A DNA stretch of 11,389 nucleotides, taken from NCBI GenBank assembly GCA_014523485.1, contig JAATVK010000155.1:1-11389 (forward strand). The letters are read 5' to 3'. Of the stretch, positions 1 through 5,694 are shown in pieces. The notes beneath the pieces were generated by a model, which made no database searches, had not been told where the DNA came from, and saw only the letters and a program-made list of their open reading frames with translations. How positions within the stretch are numbered: the first letter of the stretch is position 1; the number at the start of each line of letters is the position of its first letter. Both the position numbers and the translations under genes were made by a program. This DNA comes from Nitrososphaerales archaeon TH5894 (GTDB lineage Archaea > Thermoproteota > Nitrososphaeria > Nitrososphaerales > Nitrososphaeraceae).

Positions 1-195
1 CTTTTGATGAAGTGGATATCATCCAATAATGCATTATATCTCCATCCTTCTTTACTTCAATCTTTTTTATCTTCCATCCAAACAAAGTAGTATAAATTTT
101 CTTGCACGTTCTACATCGTATGCTGGAATTTCAAAATGAACAATGGTTGGAATTTTAATTTTCTCGTTTATTTCCTTATCATTATGATTTTCCAT
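1..195 (-). pseudogene. VOC/glyoxalase-family protein, N-terminal part, frameshifted and cut by the window edge
   Basis: Read on the minus strand from ATG at 195, the first 34 residues contain PTIVHFEIPAYDVERARKF, the typical first strand and helix of a vicinal-oxygen-chelate (glyoxalase/bleomycin-resistance) domain. The frame then meets a stop after about ten codons. Adding one T in the T-run at 94-96 restores the family sequence YTTLFGWKI and later MHYWMIST, open to the window edge. So the gene carries a one-base loss, either real decay or a sequence error. The start lies 42 bases after the stop of the DUF1428-like gene, with an AAGGTGA Shine-Dalgarno-like stretch between them, suggesting co-transcription. 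VOC proteins of this type often handle reactive aldehydes or similar small electrophiles; the exact substrate is unknown. The rest of the gene lies outside the window. Confidence 0.75.
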
Positions 196-237
196 ATGGC
201 TACTTTTTCACCTTATGTTATTAGATGTATAAAATCT

Positions 238-646
238 CTAGACATAGACGCGACTAAAATCCCCCATTATTCCTTTGGAATTAGGAGTTATAAGATCACC
301 AAACTGTCCACAAATTGGTTTAATATTTTCATCATTTTTCAATCGTTGCTTGTACTTCATCTGCATGATTGGGATCCCTGTAGGAATGTATCCCCATCCA
401 AACCTCATCGTCTTGGTTAGCAGAAACAGTTTTGGCTATACTGGTAAAGGGTATCAAGCTCTTGTTACTGCTGCTGAGACAAAAGAATTCTACACGCAAC
501 GGTCCCTGTTTTCCTAATGTGTCTGTAAATTGCTTATTGAGCCGTACTATTGCATCATGATTCTTTTTAGGTATCCTATAAATAAAGAGCCGGCTATGAC
601 CTCCATTTTGTTCATTATGAATATTGATTACGTTTGATTTATTCAT
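238..646 (-). pseudogene. DUF1428-like protein, frameshifted near its C-terminus
   Basis: From ATG at 646 the frame gives 104 residues with LFIYRIPKKNHDAIVRLNKQ, FTSIAKTVSANQDDEVW and YRDPNHADEVQATI, which I recognise as the DUF1428 (YbaA-like) ferredoxin-like-fold family. The frame stops at 332-334. Moving to the next frame around the A-tract at 335-341 gives NDENIKPICGQFGDLITPNS, then IMGDFSRVYV and a stop at 238-240, the usual C-terminus. The shift equals one extra base or two missing ones; the corrected length would be about 135 residues, normal for the family. It has no established enzymatic role. Its position opposite an HxlR regulator and just upstream of a VOC gene suggests a stress or detoxification operon. 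It could be a functional gene with a sequencing error. Confidence 0.72.
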
Positions 647-652
647 AAAAAA

Positions 653-702
653 TACTATACAAAGTATAGTTTTTAAATATGTAAGGGAATAAAAGTATAG
701 TT
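653..702. promoter_or_regulatory. Divergent promoter with palindromic operator for the HxlR regulator
   Basis: A perfect inverted repeat ACTATAC-AAA-GTATAGT lies at 654-670, and its right half, AAAGTATAGTT, recurs at 692-702. A TATA-like TTTTTAAATAT at 670-680 is about 28 bases from both the ATG at 646 (minus) and the TTG at 705 (plus), so it could serve leaderless transcription both ways. The palindrome sits between the box and the minus-strand start, and the extra half-site overlaps the predicted plus-strand start, a layout expected for repression of the operon and autoregulation. The 18-mer starting at 653 resembles the TACT...AGTA type of site known for HxlR-family members such as YodB. 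Binding itself is inferred. Confidence 0.6.
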
Positions 703-704
703 AG

Positions 705-1175
705 TTGCAATCCATTAAAGAAGGTCAAGAAAAGAAATCACATCTCAACAATGAGGAAGAGATAGTGATTCAACCTCAAGTAAAGTTCATTAATTGTCCA
801 ATTAGGACTAGCTTGGGAGTGCTGGGTAAAAAATGGACAATTCTGATTATTAGAGATATAGGTGTTCGCAGGATTGGTCGCTTTAACCGGCTTCTCGAAT
901 CCATTCCTGGTCTTACCCATAGGGTCCTTTCAATGCGTCTAAAGGAGCTTGAGAAGGAGGGCTTGATTGAATGCCTAGAGAAAAAGAAATCACCAATGAT
1001 GGTTTTGTGGAGTCTTACTGAGAAAGGCAAAGATACTCTACCGATTTTGACGCAAATGGTTATCTTCGCCTCCAAATGGTATGCTGATGTCATCTTTGAG
1101 GATAAGAGACCTAGAAGGTTTAACGAGATCTTTCCTCACCCAGAGGCAAGAGAAATGATTATGAGTTACATCTGA
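705..1175 (+). CDS. HxlR-family winged helix-turn-helix transcriptional regulator
   Basis: A 156-residue protein. Residues 31-125 form a standard HxlR domain: CPIRTSLGVLGKKWTILIIR at 31-50, the recognition region around RFNRLLESIPGLTHRVLSMR, then LKELEKEGLIE and a wing ending in LTEKGK. Cys31 matches the conserved N-terminal cysteine that serves as a redox or electrophile sensor in several HxlR proteins (YodB, HypR); a second cysteine is Cys90. No ATG precedes the domain, so TTG at 705 is chosen because a TATA-like box lies about 30 bases upstream; GTG at 765 is the alternative. The N-terminal 30 residues and a C-terminal tail of about 25 residues extend beyond the core. It probably acts as a dimer on the operator at 653-702, controlling the divergent DUF1428/VOC genes and itself. 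The inducer is unknown. Confidence 0.92.
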   Translation: MQSIKEGQEKKSHLNNEEEIVIQPQVKFINCPIRTSLGVLGKKWTILIIRDIGVRRIGRFNRLLESIPGLTHRVLSMRLKELEKEGLIECLEKKKSPMMVLWSLTEKGKDTLPILTQMVIFASKWYADVIFEDKRPRRFNEIFPHPEAREMIMSYI

Positions 1176-1260
1176 TGAAACTCTGTTAGATAGGGGGAAA
1201 TAACGTTTAAAGAAATAGATGAAGAATTTTGGATTTACACGTATTAAGTAATTATTTTTA

Positions 1261-1554
1261 TTATTGATCAAGTGATAACTTCGATATTTTGTCCAATACA
1301 TATTCGCTTATTGTCAAACCTTGTTCATAGGTTATAGTTTTTCCGGTGTAAAGATATGAGGAGACAAGATATTTTTCGAGTACAGTACACCATACTGCTC
1401 CTAAAACAAAATCTCGTATATTAGTGACTCCTGTACTTTCTTTGATTTTTTCATGTTGGACCTTAGAAATATTTTCTATTATTGGCAGACATGAAGTAAC
1501 ATTTTGTATTATCTTATCTACTAGCATTTTTGTAAATTCATCCTCTAATATCAT
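1261..1554 (-). CDS. Hypothetical 97-residue protein
   Basis: I do not recognise a family. The protein is soluble-looking and mostly helical, with an acidic N-terminus (MILEDEFTKMLVDKIIQNV), a central KVQHEKIKESTGVTNIRDFV segment, a hydrophobic helix around LGAVWCTVLEKYLVSSYLY (residues 51-69), and a C-terminal EYVLDKISKL helix. Two cysteines (22 and 56) are present but form no metal-binding motif. It is convergent with the HxlR gene (85 bases between stops), so it is not in that operon. A perfect 9-bp inverted repeat 34 bases upstream of its ATG could be its own control site. Codon use is like that of the surrounding region. The long open frame with a clean start makes a real gene likely; the function is unknown. 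Confidence 0.6.
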   Translation of the reverse strand: MILEDEFTKMLVDKIIQNVTSCLPIIENISKVQHEKIKESTGVTNIRDFVLGAVWCTVLEKYLVSSYLYTGKTITYEQGLTISEYVLDKISKLSLDQ

Positions 1555-1587
1555 AATAAAATCATCGTTAGATTAACGTATTAATGG

Positions 1588-1612
1588 TATCTTATAATCA
1601 TACTATAAGATA
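1588..1612. promoter_or_regulatory. Perfect 9-bp inverted repeat upstream of the 97-residue protein
   Basis: TATCTTATA at 1588-1596 and TATAAGATA at 1604-1612 are exact reverse complements separated by seven bases. The element lies 34-58 bases upstream of the minus-strand ATG at 1554, where a promoter or operator is expected. TATAAGATA could also work as a TATA-like element in either direction. Regulatory function is inferred from position only. Confidence 0.4.
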
Positions 1613-1761
1613 GATATCATTTTCAAAATTGTGTCAAAAACAGTTCACTATCCTCCGTTTCGCGCTCACGAATAAGTTTATTATTATATAAAAAATCTAA
1701 ATTTAAAGAAGAAATTTATTCAACACAAATCATAATATAATATTATTACTAATCTTGGAGA

Positions 1762-1848
1762 ATGGGTATTAACACCTTGCCTAAACATTCTCCGACTAGT
1801 ATCTGGGGATTTAATCCCAGAATAACATTTGAAATTTATTTATTATAG
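1762..1848 (+). other. Short ORF carrying the NTL..HSP segment (copy 1)
   Basis: ATG at 1762 opens a 28-residue frame, MGINTLPKHSPTSIWGFNPR and a hydrophobic tail. Its DNA at 1772-1798 matches 6062-6088 at 20 of 27 bases, and both copies read in the same frame as N-T-L/T-x-x-H-S-P. A 5-bp hairpin (CTGGG/CCCAG, 1803-1820) follows. I do not know the family; it may be a remnant. It overlaps, on the opposite strand, the frameshifted small gene at 1811-1962, so both cannot be fully real. Confidence 0.25.
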
Positions 1849-1962
1849 TTTGCTGAATCTTATTCTCTATTTTATTTTCTAATAAAGAGAAATGAGATTT
1901 TATATTATCATTATTACATTTTGTAAAAGAAGGTTCAAATTACAATATTTTTCACTGTTCAT
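1811..1962 (-). pseudogene. Possible small helical protein, one-base frameshift
   Basis: ATG at 1962 opens MNSEKYCN and then runs out of frame. Adding a single T to the TTT at the AATTTGAA site lets the reading continue FEPSFTKC, SHFSLLENKIENKIQQTIIN, KFQMLFWD and a stop at 1811-1813. The repaired product has exactly 50 residues, with a long amphipathic helix in the second half. I do not recognise the family. Evidence is only coding-like composition and the fact that a one-base change yields a complete ORF; there is no clear promoter. It could be a decayed gene, a sequence error or a chance frame. Confidence 0.32.
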
Positions 1963-2086
1963 ATTACTAATAAAAATTAGCAAAGGAATAGTACAATAAT
2001 GATTCTCTATCTAAAATATATAGTATATGTTACTGGATGGTTCTCCTAATGCTGAATATTTATTGATAGAAGGACATTGTTATCAA

Positions 2087-2106
2087 AACAAAATAGGAAT
2101 AATGTT
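2087..2106 (+). repeat. Copy 1 of the 20-base repeat AACAAAATAGGAANAATGTT
   Basis: AACAAAATAGGAATAATGTT. The same 20-mer with one variable base recurs at 2276 and 2584, always in the same orientation. Similarity to copy 2 extends further, since both continue with GAATAATA a few bases later. Here it lies inside the short ORF 2027-2122, reading QNKIGIMF. Confidence 0.7.
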
Positions 2107-2275
2107 CTATATATTAGAATAATAAGATGGGATTGGAGATACTGCAGACTCGATCAAGGTCAACAAATATCTCTTCATTTCTTTACTAGGCCGACAACTA
2201 AGGTCAACCTATTATATAGATAGTCTTATTTTCTTTTATGTATTAGAGATAAAATTACACTAATCTAATACACTA

Positions 2276-2295
2276 AACAAAATAGGAACAATGTT
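2276..2295 (+). repeat. Copy 2 of the 20-base repeat
   Basis: AACAAAATAGGAACAATGTT, 189 bases after copy 1. It starts just past the stop codon of the minus-strand zinc-binding gene (2315-2506), so on that strand it would lie in the 3' untranslated region and contribute a pyrimidine-rich stretch. In the frame shared by all copies it reads NKIGTM. Confidence 0.7.
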
Positions 2296-2314
2296 ACAGA
2301 ATAATAGTCCTTCA

Positions 2315-2506
2315 CTAGTTAATAATTGATGATGACGAGGATGATCTGAATCCTGGACATTTACAAGGACTTTTATCAAACTTGTTTACAAAACTACATC
2401 TTTTAGTAGGATTATCATCAGGGGGAGAAGAGGAATGAAAAGTGTATATATGTGAACAATAAAAACATTCATCCTTTGGATTATTGTTATATGGTAAATC
2501 ACTCAC
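2315..2506 (-). CDS. Small Cys/His-rich putative zinc-binding protein (63 aa)
   Basis: The protein has a clear metal-binding pattern: C14-x2-C17-x-H19-x4-H24, then C37 and C48-x-C50 in KSPCKCPGF. The spacing C-x2-C-x-H...C...C-x-C-P-x-F resembles small archaeal zinc-finger-like proteins that I have seen only as uncharacterised. The tail is a run of serines followed by IIN, likely disordered. Start ATG at 2506 precedes the motif by 13 residues. The gene stands alone between spacers, flanked by copies 2 and 3 of the 20-base repeat. The conserved-looking Cys pattern argues for a real gene; whether it binds zinc, nucleic acid or a protein partner cannot be told from sequence. Confidence 0.65.
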   Translation of the reverse strand: MSDLPYNNNPKDECFYCSHIYTFHSSSPPDDNPTKRCSFVNKFDKSPCKCPGFRSSSSSSIIN

Positions 2507-2583
2507 TTTAACTCATAATAAGTTATTACTAATATAAGTAAAAAGATTATTATCATTGTTATTATATTTTCTAGATACAAACT

Positions 2584-2603
2584 AACAAAATAGGAAGAAT
2601 GTT
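2584..2603 (+). repeat. Copy 3 of the 20-base repeat
   Basis: AACAAAATAGGAAGAATGTT, 308 bases after copy 2 and about 80 bases upstream of the minus-strand zinc-binding gene's start. It is followed by GTTATAGAAGA, which itself recurs at 2637-2647 on the far side of the palindrome at 2614-2633. Confidence 0.7.
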
Positions 2604-2613
2604 ATAGAAGAGA

Positions 2614-2633
2614 GTATTCAAACGTTGGAATAC
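2614..2633. repeat. 20-bp near-perfect palindrome
   Basis: GTATTCAAACGTTGGAATAC pairs with itself except for one A/G mismatch on each side of the central AACGTT. It is flanked by direct repeats GTTATAGAAGA (2601-2611 and 2637-2647). It is about 110 bases upstream of the minus-strand gene 2315-2506, so it may be an operator; no protein partner is evident. Confidence 0.45.
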
Positions 2634-2728
2634 AAAGTTATAGAAGATTCTTCCATATTAATGATGTTAGATATAAACAAACAAACTATATATGCTAAAA
2701 AAGTCTAAAATTACCTCCAATACGATGA

Positions 2729-2857
2729 TTAAGATAATATCAAAATATAGTCAAAAATAATAAAATTGATAATAATTCCAACAGATATAGCAGTAAAAAC
2801 ATAAACTAAAATTTCTCGTTTTTCTCCACTCTTATGAAAAATTATTTTATGTATCAT
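2729..2857 (-). CDS. Small single-pass membrane protein (42 aa)
   Basis: A complete ORF of 42 residues from ATG at 2857 to TAA at 2729-2731. The N-terminus MIHKIIFHKSGEKREI is basic and would stay inside; residues 17-40 form one strongly hydrophobic segment (LVYVFTAISVGIIINFIIF), a transmembrane helix; the end is YILILS. Upstream, a run of T/A (TATA-like on the minus strand around 2860-2875) could be a promoter very near the start, consistent with leaderless expression. Positive-inside charge distribution and full start-to-stop integrity support a real gene; no family is recognised. Small membrane peptides of this size in archaea are usually unannotated. Confidence 0.5.
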   Translation of the reverse strand: MIHKIIFHKSGEKREILVYVFTAISVGIIINFIIFDYILILS

Positions 2858-2925
2858 TTATTTTTTATTTATTTACAAATCTAATATTTCAGTGATACTA
2901 AAATATATAATATTAGTTGATATAT

Positions 2926-3036
2926 ATGAGCCGTAACGATGTATTTCTATTTAGACTGTTAATTTCTTTATTTGATGAACTACAATTTGTGTCAGAATCA
3001 GCAGTTGATTATTCTCCCAGCCCATCAACCAATTGA
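2926..3036 (+). CDS. Possible small protein (36 aa)
   Basis: ATG at 2926 opens MSRNDVFLFRLLISLFDELQ followed by FVSESAVDYSPSPSTN and TGA. The first two-thirds is an amphipathic helix, the end is Ser/Pro-rich. A TATA-like AAATATATAATA at 2901-2912 lies a short distance upstream, compatible with a leaderless or short-leader transcript. The next small gene begins 45 bases downstream in the same orientation with its own ribosome binding site, so the two may form an operon. No family recognised; moderate to low confidence because of the size. Confidence 0.4.
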   Translation: MSRNDVFLFRLLISLFDELQFVSESAVDYSPSPSTN

Positions 3037-3081
3037 GTTCATATACTTTTGAAGAGAATACAATAAAAGGAGATCCAAAAA

Positions 3082-3230
3082 ATGCCAAAAGTCAAAAGTA
3101 ATAGAAAAAAGTTCATAAATATCAAATAAAAATAGCAATACGGAAAGATGAAAGATTAGAACTTGTAGAAATTTTAAAAGATTTGATTGAAATATTAAAG
3201 ATGAATGTTTTACAATTGAAAGGATATTAG
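3082..3230 (+). pseudogene. Small charged helical protein, one-base frameshift
   Basis: ATG at 3082 follows a strong Shine-Dalgarno sequence AAAGGAGATC. The frame reads MPKVKSNRKK and then stops early. Adding one A to the six-A run near 3105-3110 gives VHKYQIKIAIRKDERLELVE, ILKDLIEILKMNVLQLKGY and a stop at 3228-3230, a 49-residue product with a long charged amphipathic helix. The clean SD, correct spacing and a complete product after one base make a once-functional gene likely. I do not recognise the family. The opposite-strand 86-residue frame covering this area is taken as its shadow. Decay and sequence error cannot be separated here. Confidence 0.42.
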
Positions 3231-3390
3231 AATATTGACCATCATAAATTGCAAAATAATAGAAATAGATGATTTCTTTATTCAAATAATAATTGAGAAA
3301 AAGACAATGACAAAAATGATTAATTTAGATTCCTTCAAATATAGAAAAAGTTTTATTTAAATTACTTTAACGTATATAGACATAAAAAAA

Positions 3391-4290
3391 TTATGGAAGA
3401 AACTCAAAGTCTACTTCTTCAAGAACCCGTTCCACATTTTCATCAATATTATTACATTTGCCTTTAGCCTCTCCTAATAGCCTCTCAAGAGGTGGATCTA
3501 TGATATCAGTTATTAAAGCAGGTGATACATTCTCATCACCTAACACATCTTCAATATTTGTTCTGGTTGGCTCATCTGTTCCACCTATTAATAGATCCCA
3601 TGTTATGAGTGCAATAGAAAGATCATCACATCTAACTGTAACATTGTTGGTACTTGGATATGTTGAATCTACTATTTCAATAGGATTTATAAATATCCAT
3701 TTTGCCTCATCAAAAGACATTTCTACTACAATTTTATAATCACCAAGTATAATATTTCCAGGAATAGAGAAATCAAAATTTGCACAATCTTCTATAGTAA
3801 GACTACCACAACTGTTGCTTCCAAGTTGTATTGTTGGAATAGAATTTTCTGCAATATGAATATCTTGTATAGCATCGTCAACTAAATAGATACTTACAGA
3901 CTCAGGAGCTAAACTTGTGTCACATATATCGTTATTATCACATTGTAATTCAAGAGATATGTTAGTATCATCTTTATCTAATCGCATATTAGGAACAGCT
4001 GTAGCACTAATATCATGTTCAATTACTGGGAGATCACCAAAATCAAGAGAAAAATCAGCTCCAAATTTGTATTGACCATATGTATAATTGATTACAACTA
4101 ATGGTATCTCATTAAATGGAACAGGACTAAATTGATTCTGTCCAGCTATAGTATTACTTTGATTCTGGCCTTCAATAGTAGTAGTAGTATTATTTTGATC
4201 TTGTGCAGCTATAGTATTATTACTTGTTAATGATAATATTACACCAATTACAATACCTATTATGTATCCATAAGTAAATTTCTTATTCAT
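3391..4290 (-). CDS. Secreted or membrane-anchored protein of unknown function (299 aa)
   Basis: Residues 1-28 are a signal peptide or N-terminal anchor: MNKK, a hydrophobic stretch YGYIIGIVIGVILSLTS, then a possible cleavage region. Residues 26-54 contain three degenerate repeats of TI-A/E-A/G-Q-D/N-Q (TIAAQDQ, TIEGQNQ, TIAGQNQ), mirrored in DNA by AGCTATAGTATTA at 4144 and 4207. The rest is a mostly beta-looking, acidic domain. Six cysteines lie at 117/123, 161/169 and 221/279, suggesting three disulfides outside the cell. Seven N-x-S/T sequons (N24, N33, N34, N43, N68, N110, N216) fit archaeal N-glycosylation. There is no C-terminal anchor. The family is not recognised; a cell-surface role is inferred from the export signal and composition. 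It stands alone with its own promoter. Confidence 0.8.
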   Translation of the reverse strand: MNKKFTYGYIIGIVIGVILSLTSNNTIAAQDQNNTTTTIEGQNQSNTIAGQNQFSPVPFNEIPLVVINYTYGQYKFGADFSLDFGDLPVIEHDISATAVPNMRLDKDDTNISLELQCDNNDICDTSLAPESVSIYLVDDAIQDIHIAENSIPTIQLGSNSCGSLTIEDCANFDFSIPGNIILGDYKIVVEMSFDEAKWIFINPIEIVDSTYPSTNNVTVRCDDLSIALITWDLLIGGTDEPTRTNIEDVLGDENVSPALITDIIDPPLERLLGEAKGKCNNIDENVERVLEEVDFEFLP

Positions 4291-4310
4291 AAATACACCA
4301 TTCTAATATA

Positions 4311-4320
4311 GTATAAAAAT
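4311..4320 (-). promoter_or_regulatory. TATA-like promoter of the secreted protein gene
   Basis: On the minus strand the sequence reads ATTTTTATAC, centred about 25 bases before the ATG at 4290, the distance expected for archaeal transcription starting at the start codon. No Shine-Dalgarno sequence is seen, consistent with a leaderless mRNA. Confidence 0.5.
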
Positions 4321-4427
4321 AAATTGCTCTTAATAAATCAGAAAAATTCTTATTATCAAGTTTGAAAGCAAAAATAATAATAATAATTTCATTTAATAAA
4401 ATGTCTATTTTGGTTAGCATATTGAAA

Positions 4428-4627
4428 TCAAAACATAGATTCAACACAAGGTATACATGCAAATGGTCGATGATTTTTTGTTTTATTTACTTGATCTAAT
4501 GATTACAAAGTGCACTGACCAATTGCGTGTAATAACGAATTAAATTAGTGCTGAACTAGGGTTGTATTTTGGCATTCATTATTCTCCAAATAGTCAATAA
4601 AGTAATAATGGCCTTGTATTCATTCAT
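4428..4627 (-). pseudogene. Decayed small protein with a CxxC motif
   Basis: ATG at 4627 reads MNEYKAIITLLTIWRIMNAK and IQP, then an in-frame TAG at 4556-4558, then FSTNLIRYYTQLVSALCN. After a one-base shift near 4500 it continues SLDQVNKTKNHRPFACIPCV and ESMF with a stop at 4428-4430. The whole would be about 67 residues. TTAAAAATA about 22 bases upstream of the ATG is a plausible leaderless promoter. The consistent protein-like composition over both parts and the CIPC motif near the C-terminus argue for a former gene inactivated by one stop and one frameshift. The family is not recognised with certainty. Confidence 0.4.
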
Positions 4628-4852
4628 TATTGATAGCAGATATTTTTAACAATATTATAATACATGCTTTACAATAATTGATATGATTAGTTAAAATTAT
4701 TAAAATTTAAATTCTAAATCTTATACTAACCTGTATTTACATTTTTATATAATACTAACAAATAGAAAGAGCAAAGTCAAGACTGGTAACAATAAATACT
4801 TTAGAGTAATTTTAATAGTTAAATGTCAAACTTATATTTTTGCATGCTATCA

Positions 4853-5086
4853 TTATTTTTTCAATACTGATACCTTATTGTTTATATCATCTGAAGTAAC
4901 AGGAGGCATAAGTTCTAATTTTTGTGATTCATATATTCCTACAACTGGTTCTTTACAAGATGGACATAGTTGATAATATACATATACAGAGTTTTGTCTT
5001 TTATTGAATCCTAAAAAGTGGAAGCCCATTTGTGGATGAAAATGATTATTACATGATAAGCATTTCATATCAAGGGAAAGTATCAT
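4853..5086 (-). CDS. Small zinc-ribbon-like protein (77 aa)
   Basis: Two CxxC knuckles, C9-x2-C12 (MKCLSC) and C41-x2-C44 (LCPSCKEPVVG), separated by a 28-residue segment rich in aromatics and including His15, His17 and His23, form a typical zinc-ribbon arrangement. The C-terminus (SQKLELMPPVTSDDINNKVS) is polar. Start ATG at 5086 is six codons upstream of an alternative Met7, which directly precedes the first knuckle. A TATA-like TTTAATATTATC lies about 25 bases before the first ATG. The gene is single, between the decayed CxxC gene and the Lrp-type gene. Zinc ribbons of this size often act in nucleic-acid or protein contacts; no specific role can be assigned. Confidence 0.72.
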   Translation of the reverse strand: MILSLDMKCLSCNNHFHPQMGFHFLGFNKRQNSVYVYYQLCPSCKEPVVGIYESQKLELMPPVTSDDINNKVSVLKK

Positions 5087-5205
5087 AGTACTTATATTTG
5101 TTAGATAATATTAAATATAATTCTGATAAATTGAAAATTATTTTCAATATAATTTGCCAACCTAATGACTCGTATTCTATTGGCTAAATAAAGGGATACT
5201 TCATT

Positions 5206-5442
5206 TCATTTAAATTCAAAAGGAATCAATGTCATAGTAGATTGGATTTTGTTAATTTTTCTGATCCGGTTTTTAATTATATATTCTAATTGTTTTAAAG
5301 TATCAAACATTATTTCAATTAGGATATCATATACTCCATAAACAATGTTACATGTTAATACATTATCTACTGATTTAATACTTGTAGCAACAAGACTTTC
5401 ATAGCCTGATTCGCAGTTGATTAGAATATATGCCTTCTGCAT
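5206..5442 (-). CDS. Stand-alone Lrp/AsnC effector-binding (RAM) domain protein
   Basis: The 78 residues correspond to the C-terminal alpha-beta RAM domain of Lrp/AsnC regulators and nothing else: strand AYILINCESG (4-13), helix ESLVATSIKSV, the conserved turn NIVYGVYDILIEI (32-44) with G36 and D39, helix LKQLEYIIKNRI, and final strand IQSTMTLI. The helix-turn-helix part is absent, and no such sequence lies upstream, so it is a natural stand-alone domain rather than a truncation. Such proteins oligomerise and bind amino acids or similar ligands; in archaea they may modulate full-length Lrp proteins or partner enzymes. A TTTATATTATATA stretch sits immediately upstream of the ATG. Partners are unknown; no operon mate is seen. 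Confidence 0.9.
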   Translation of the reverse strand: MQKAYILINCESGYESLVATSIKSVDNVLTCNIVYGVYDILIEIMFDTLKQLEYIIKNRIRKINKIQSTMTLIPFEFK

Positions 5443-5694
5443 ACAATACTATATAATATAAAGTCTAACTAAAAAAACCTTATGATTCTTTGGAATTTAG
5501 ACAATAAAATAACATTTCAAATCCTATCCTCAATTTAATCATTGACCATAAACAGAAATTAATTCACAGATTGGGACTCGAATCGTGCAATTACATTTGC
5601 AAGTTTATATAAGTTGATAAATAAAGAAAATTCAGATCTAAACATTTCTAATATTCTACAATATAAAGGCAATGAAATATCTCCGAATTTTCAT
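5443..5694. other. Spacer without a supported gene
   Basis: About 250 bases between the Lrp-type gene and the zinc-finger gene. A plus-strand frame around 5510-5616 ends in LIHRLGLESCNYICKFI but has no start codon or promoter that I can support. The stretch GATTCGAGTCC on the minus strand near 5575-5590 resembles a tRNA T-loop but the stems do not pair. Confidence 0.3.

Larger units (their letters stand above)
1555..2314. other. Gene-poor spacer with coding-like fragments
   Basis: About 760 bases without an intact recognisable gene. Besides the elements listed separately, several short open frames look more protein-like than random. One is a minus-strand frame at 1623-1712 ending in KLIRERETEDSELFLTQF, in a local G+C-rich patch. 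Another is a plus-strand ORF at 2027-2122 starting MLLDGSPNAEYLLIEG. A third is a minus-strand frame at 2107-2208 containing CRPSKEMKRYLLTLIESAVS. None has a convincing promoter and length together. Such fragments suggest old, decayed genes, but spurious frames are common in sequence this A+T-rich. CTAAT-AAAA-ATTAG at 1967-1980 is a small hairpin. Confidence 0.35.

Noticed and set aside
136..517. Plus-strand frames of 94 and 80 codons
   Set aside because: They run antisense to the DUF1428-like and VOC genes, whose family residues are recognisable on the minus strand.
2156..2208. Direct repeat AAGGTCAAC (2156-2164 and 2200-2208)
   Set aside because: Only nine bases and two copies; no third copy or regular spacing, so it is not a CRISPR or other array.
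2325..2355. Possible C/D-box small RNA (TGATGATG ... CTGA)
   Set aside because: It is the complement of the serine codons at the end of the 63-residue gene, and no second box pair at the right distance is present.
3025..3285. Minus-strand 86-codon hydrophobic frame
   Set aside because: It is opposite a plus-strand frame with a strong Shine-Dalgarno and a charged helix; the hydrophobicity arises from reading A-rich sense DNA backwards. No promoter seen.
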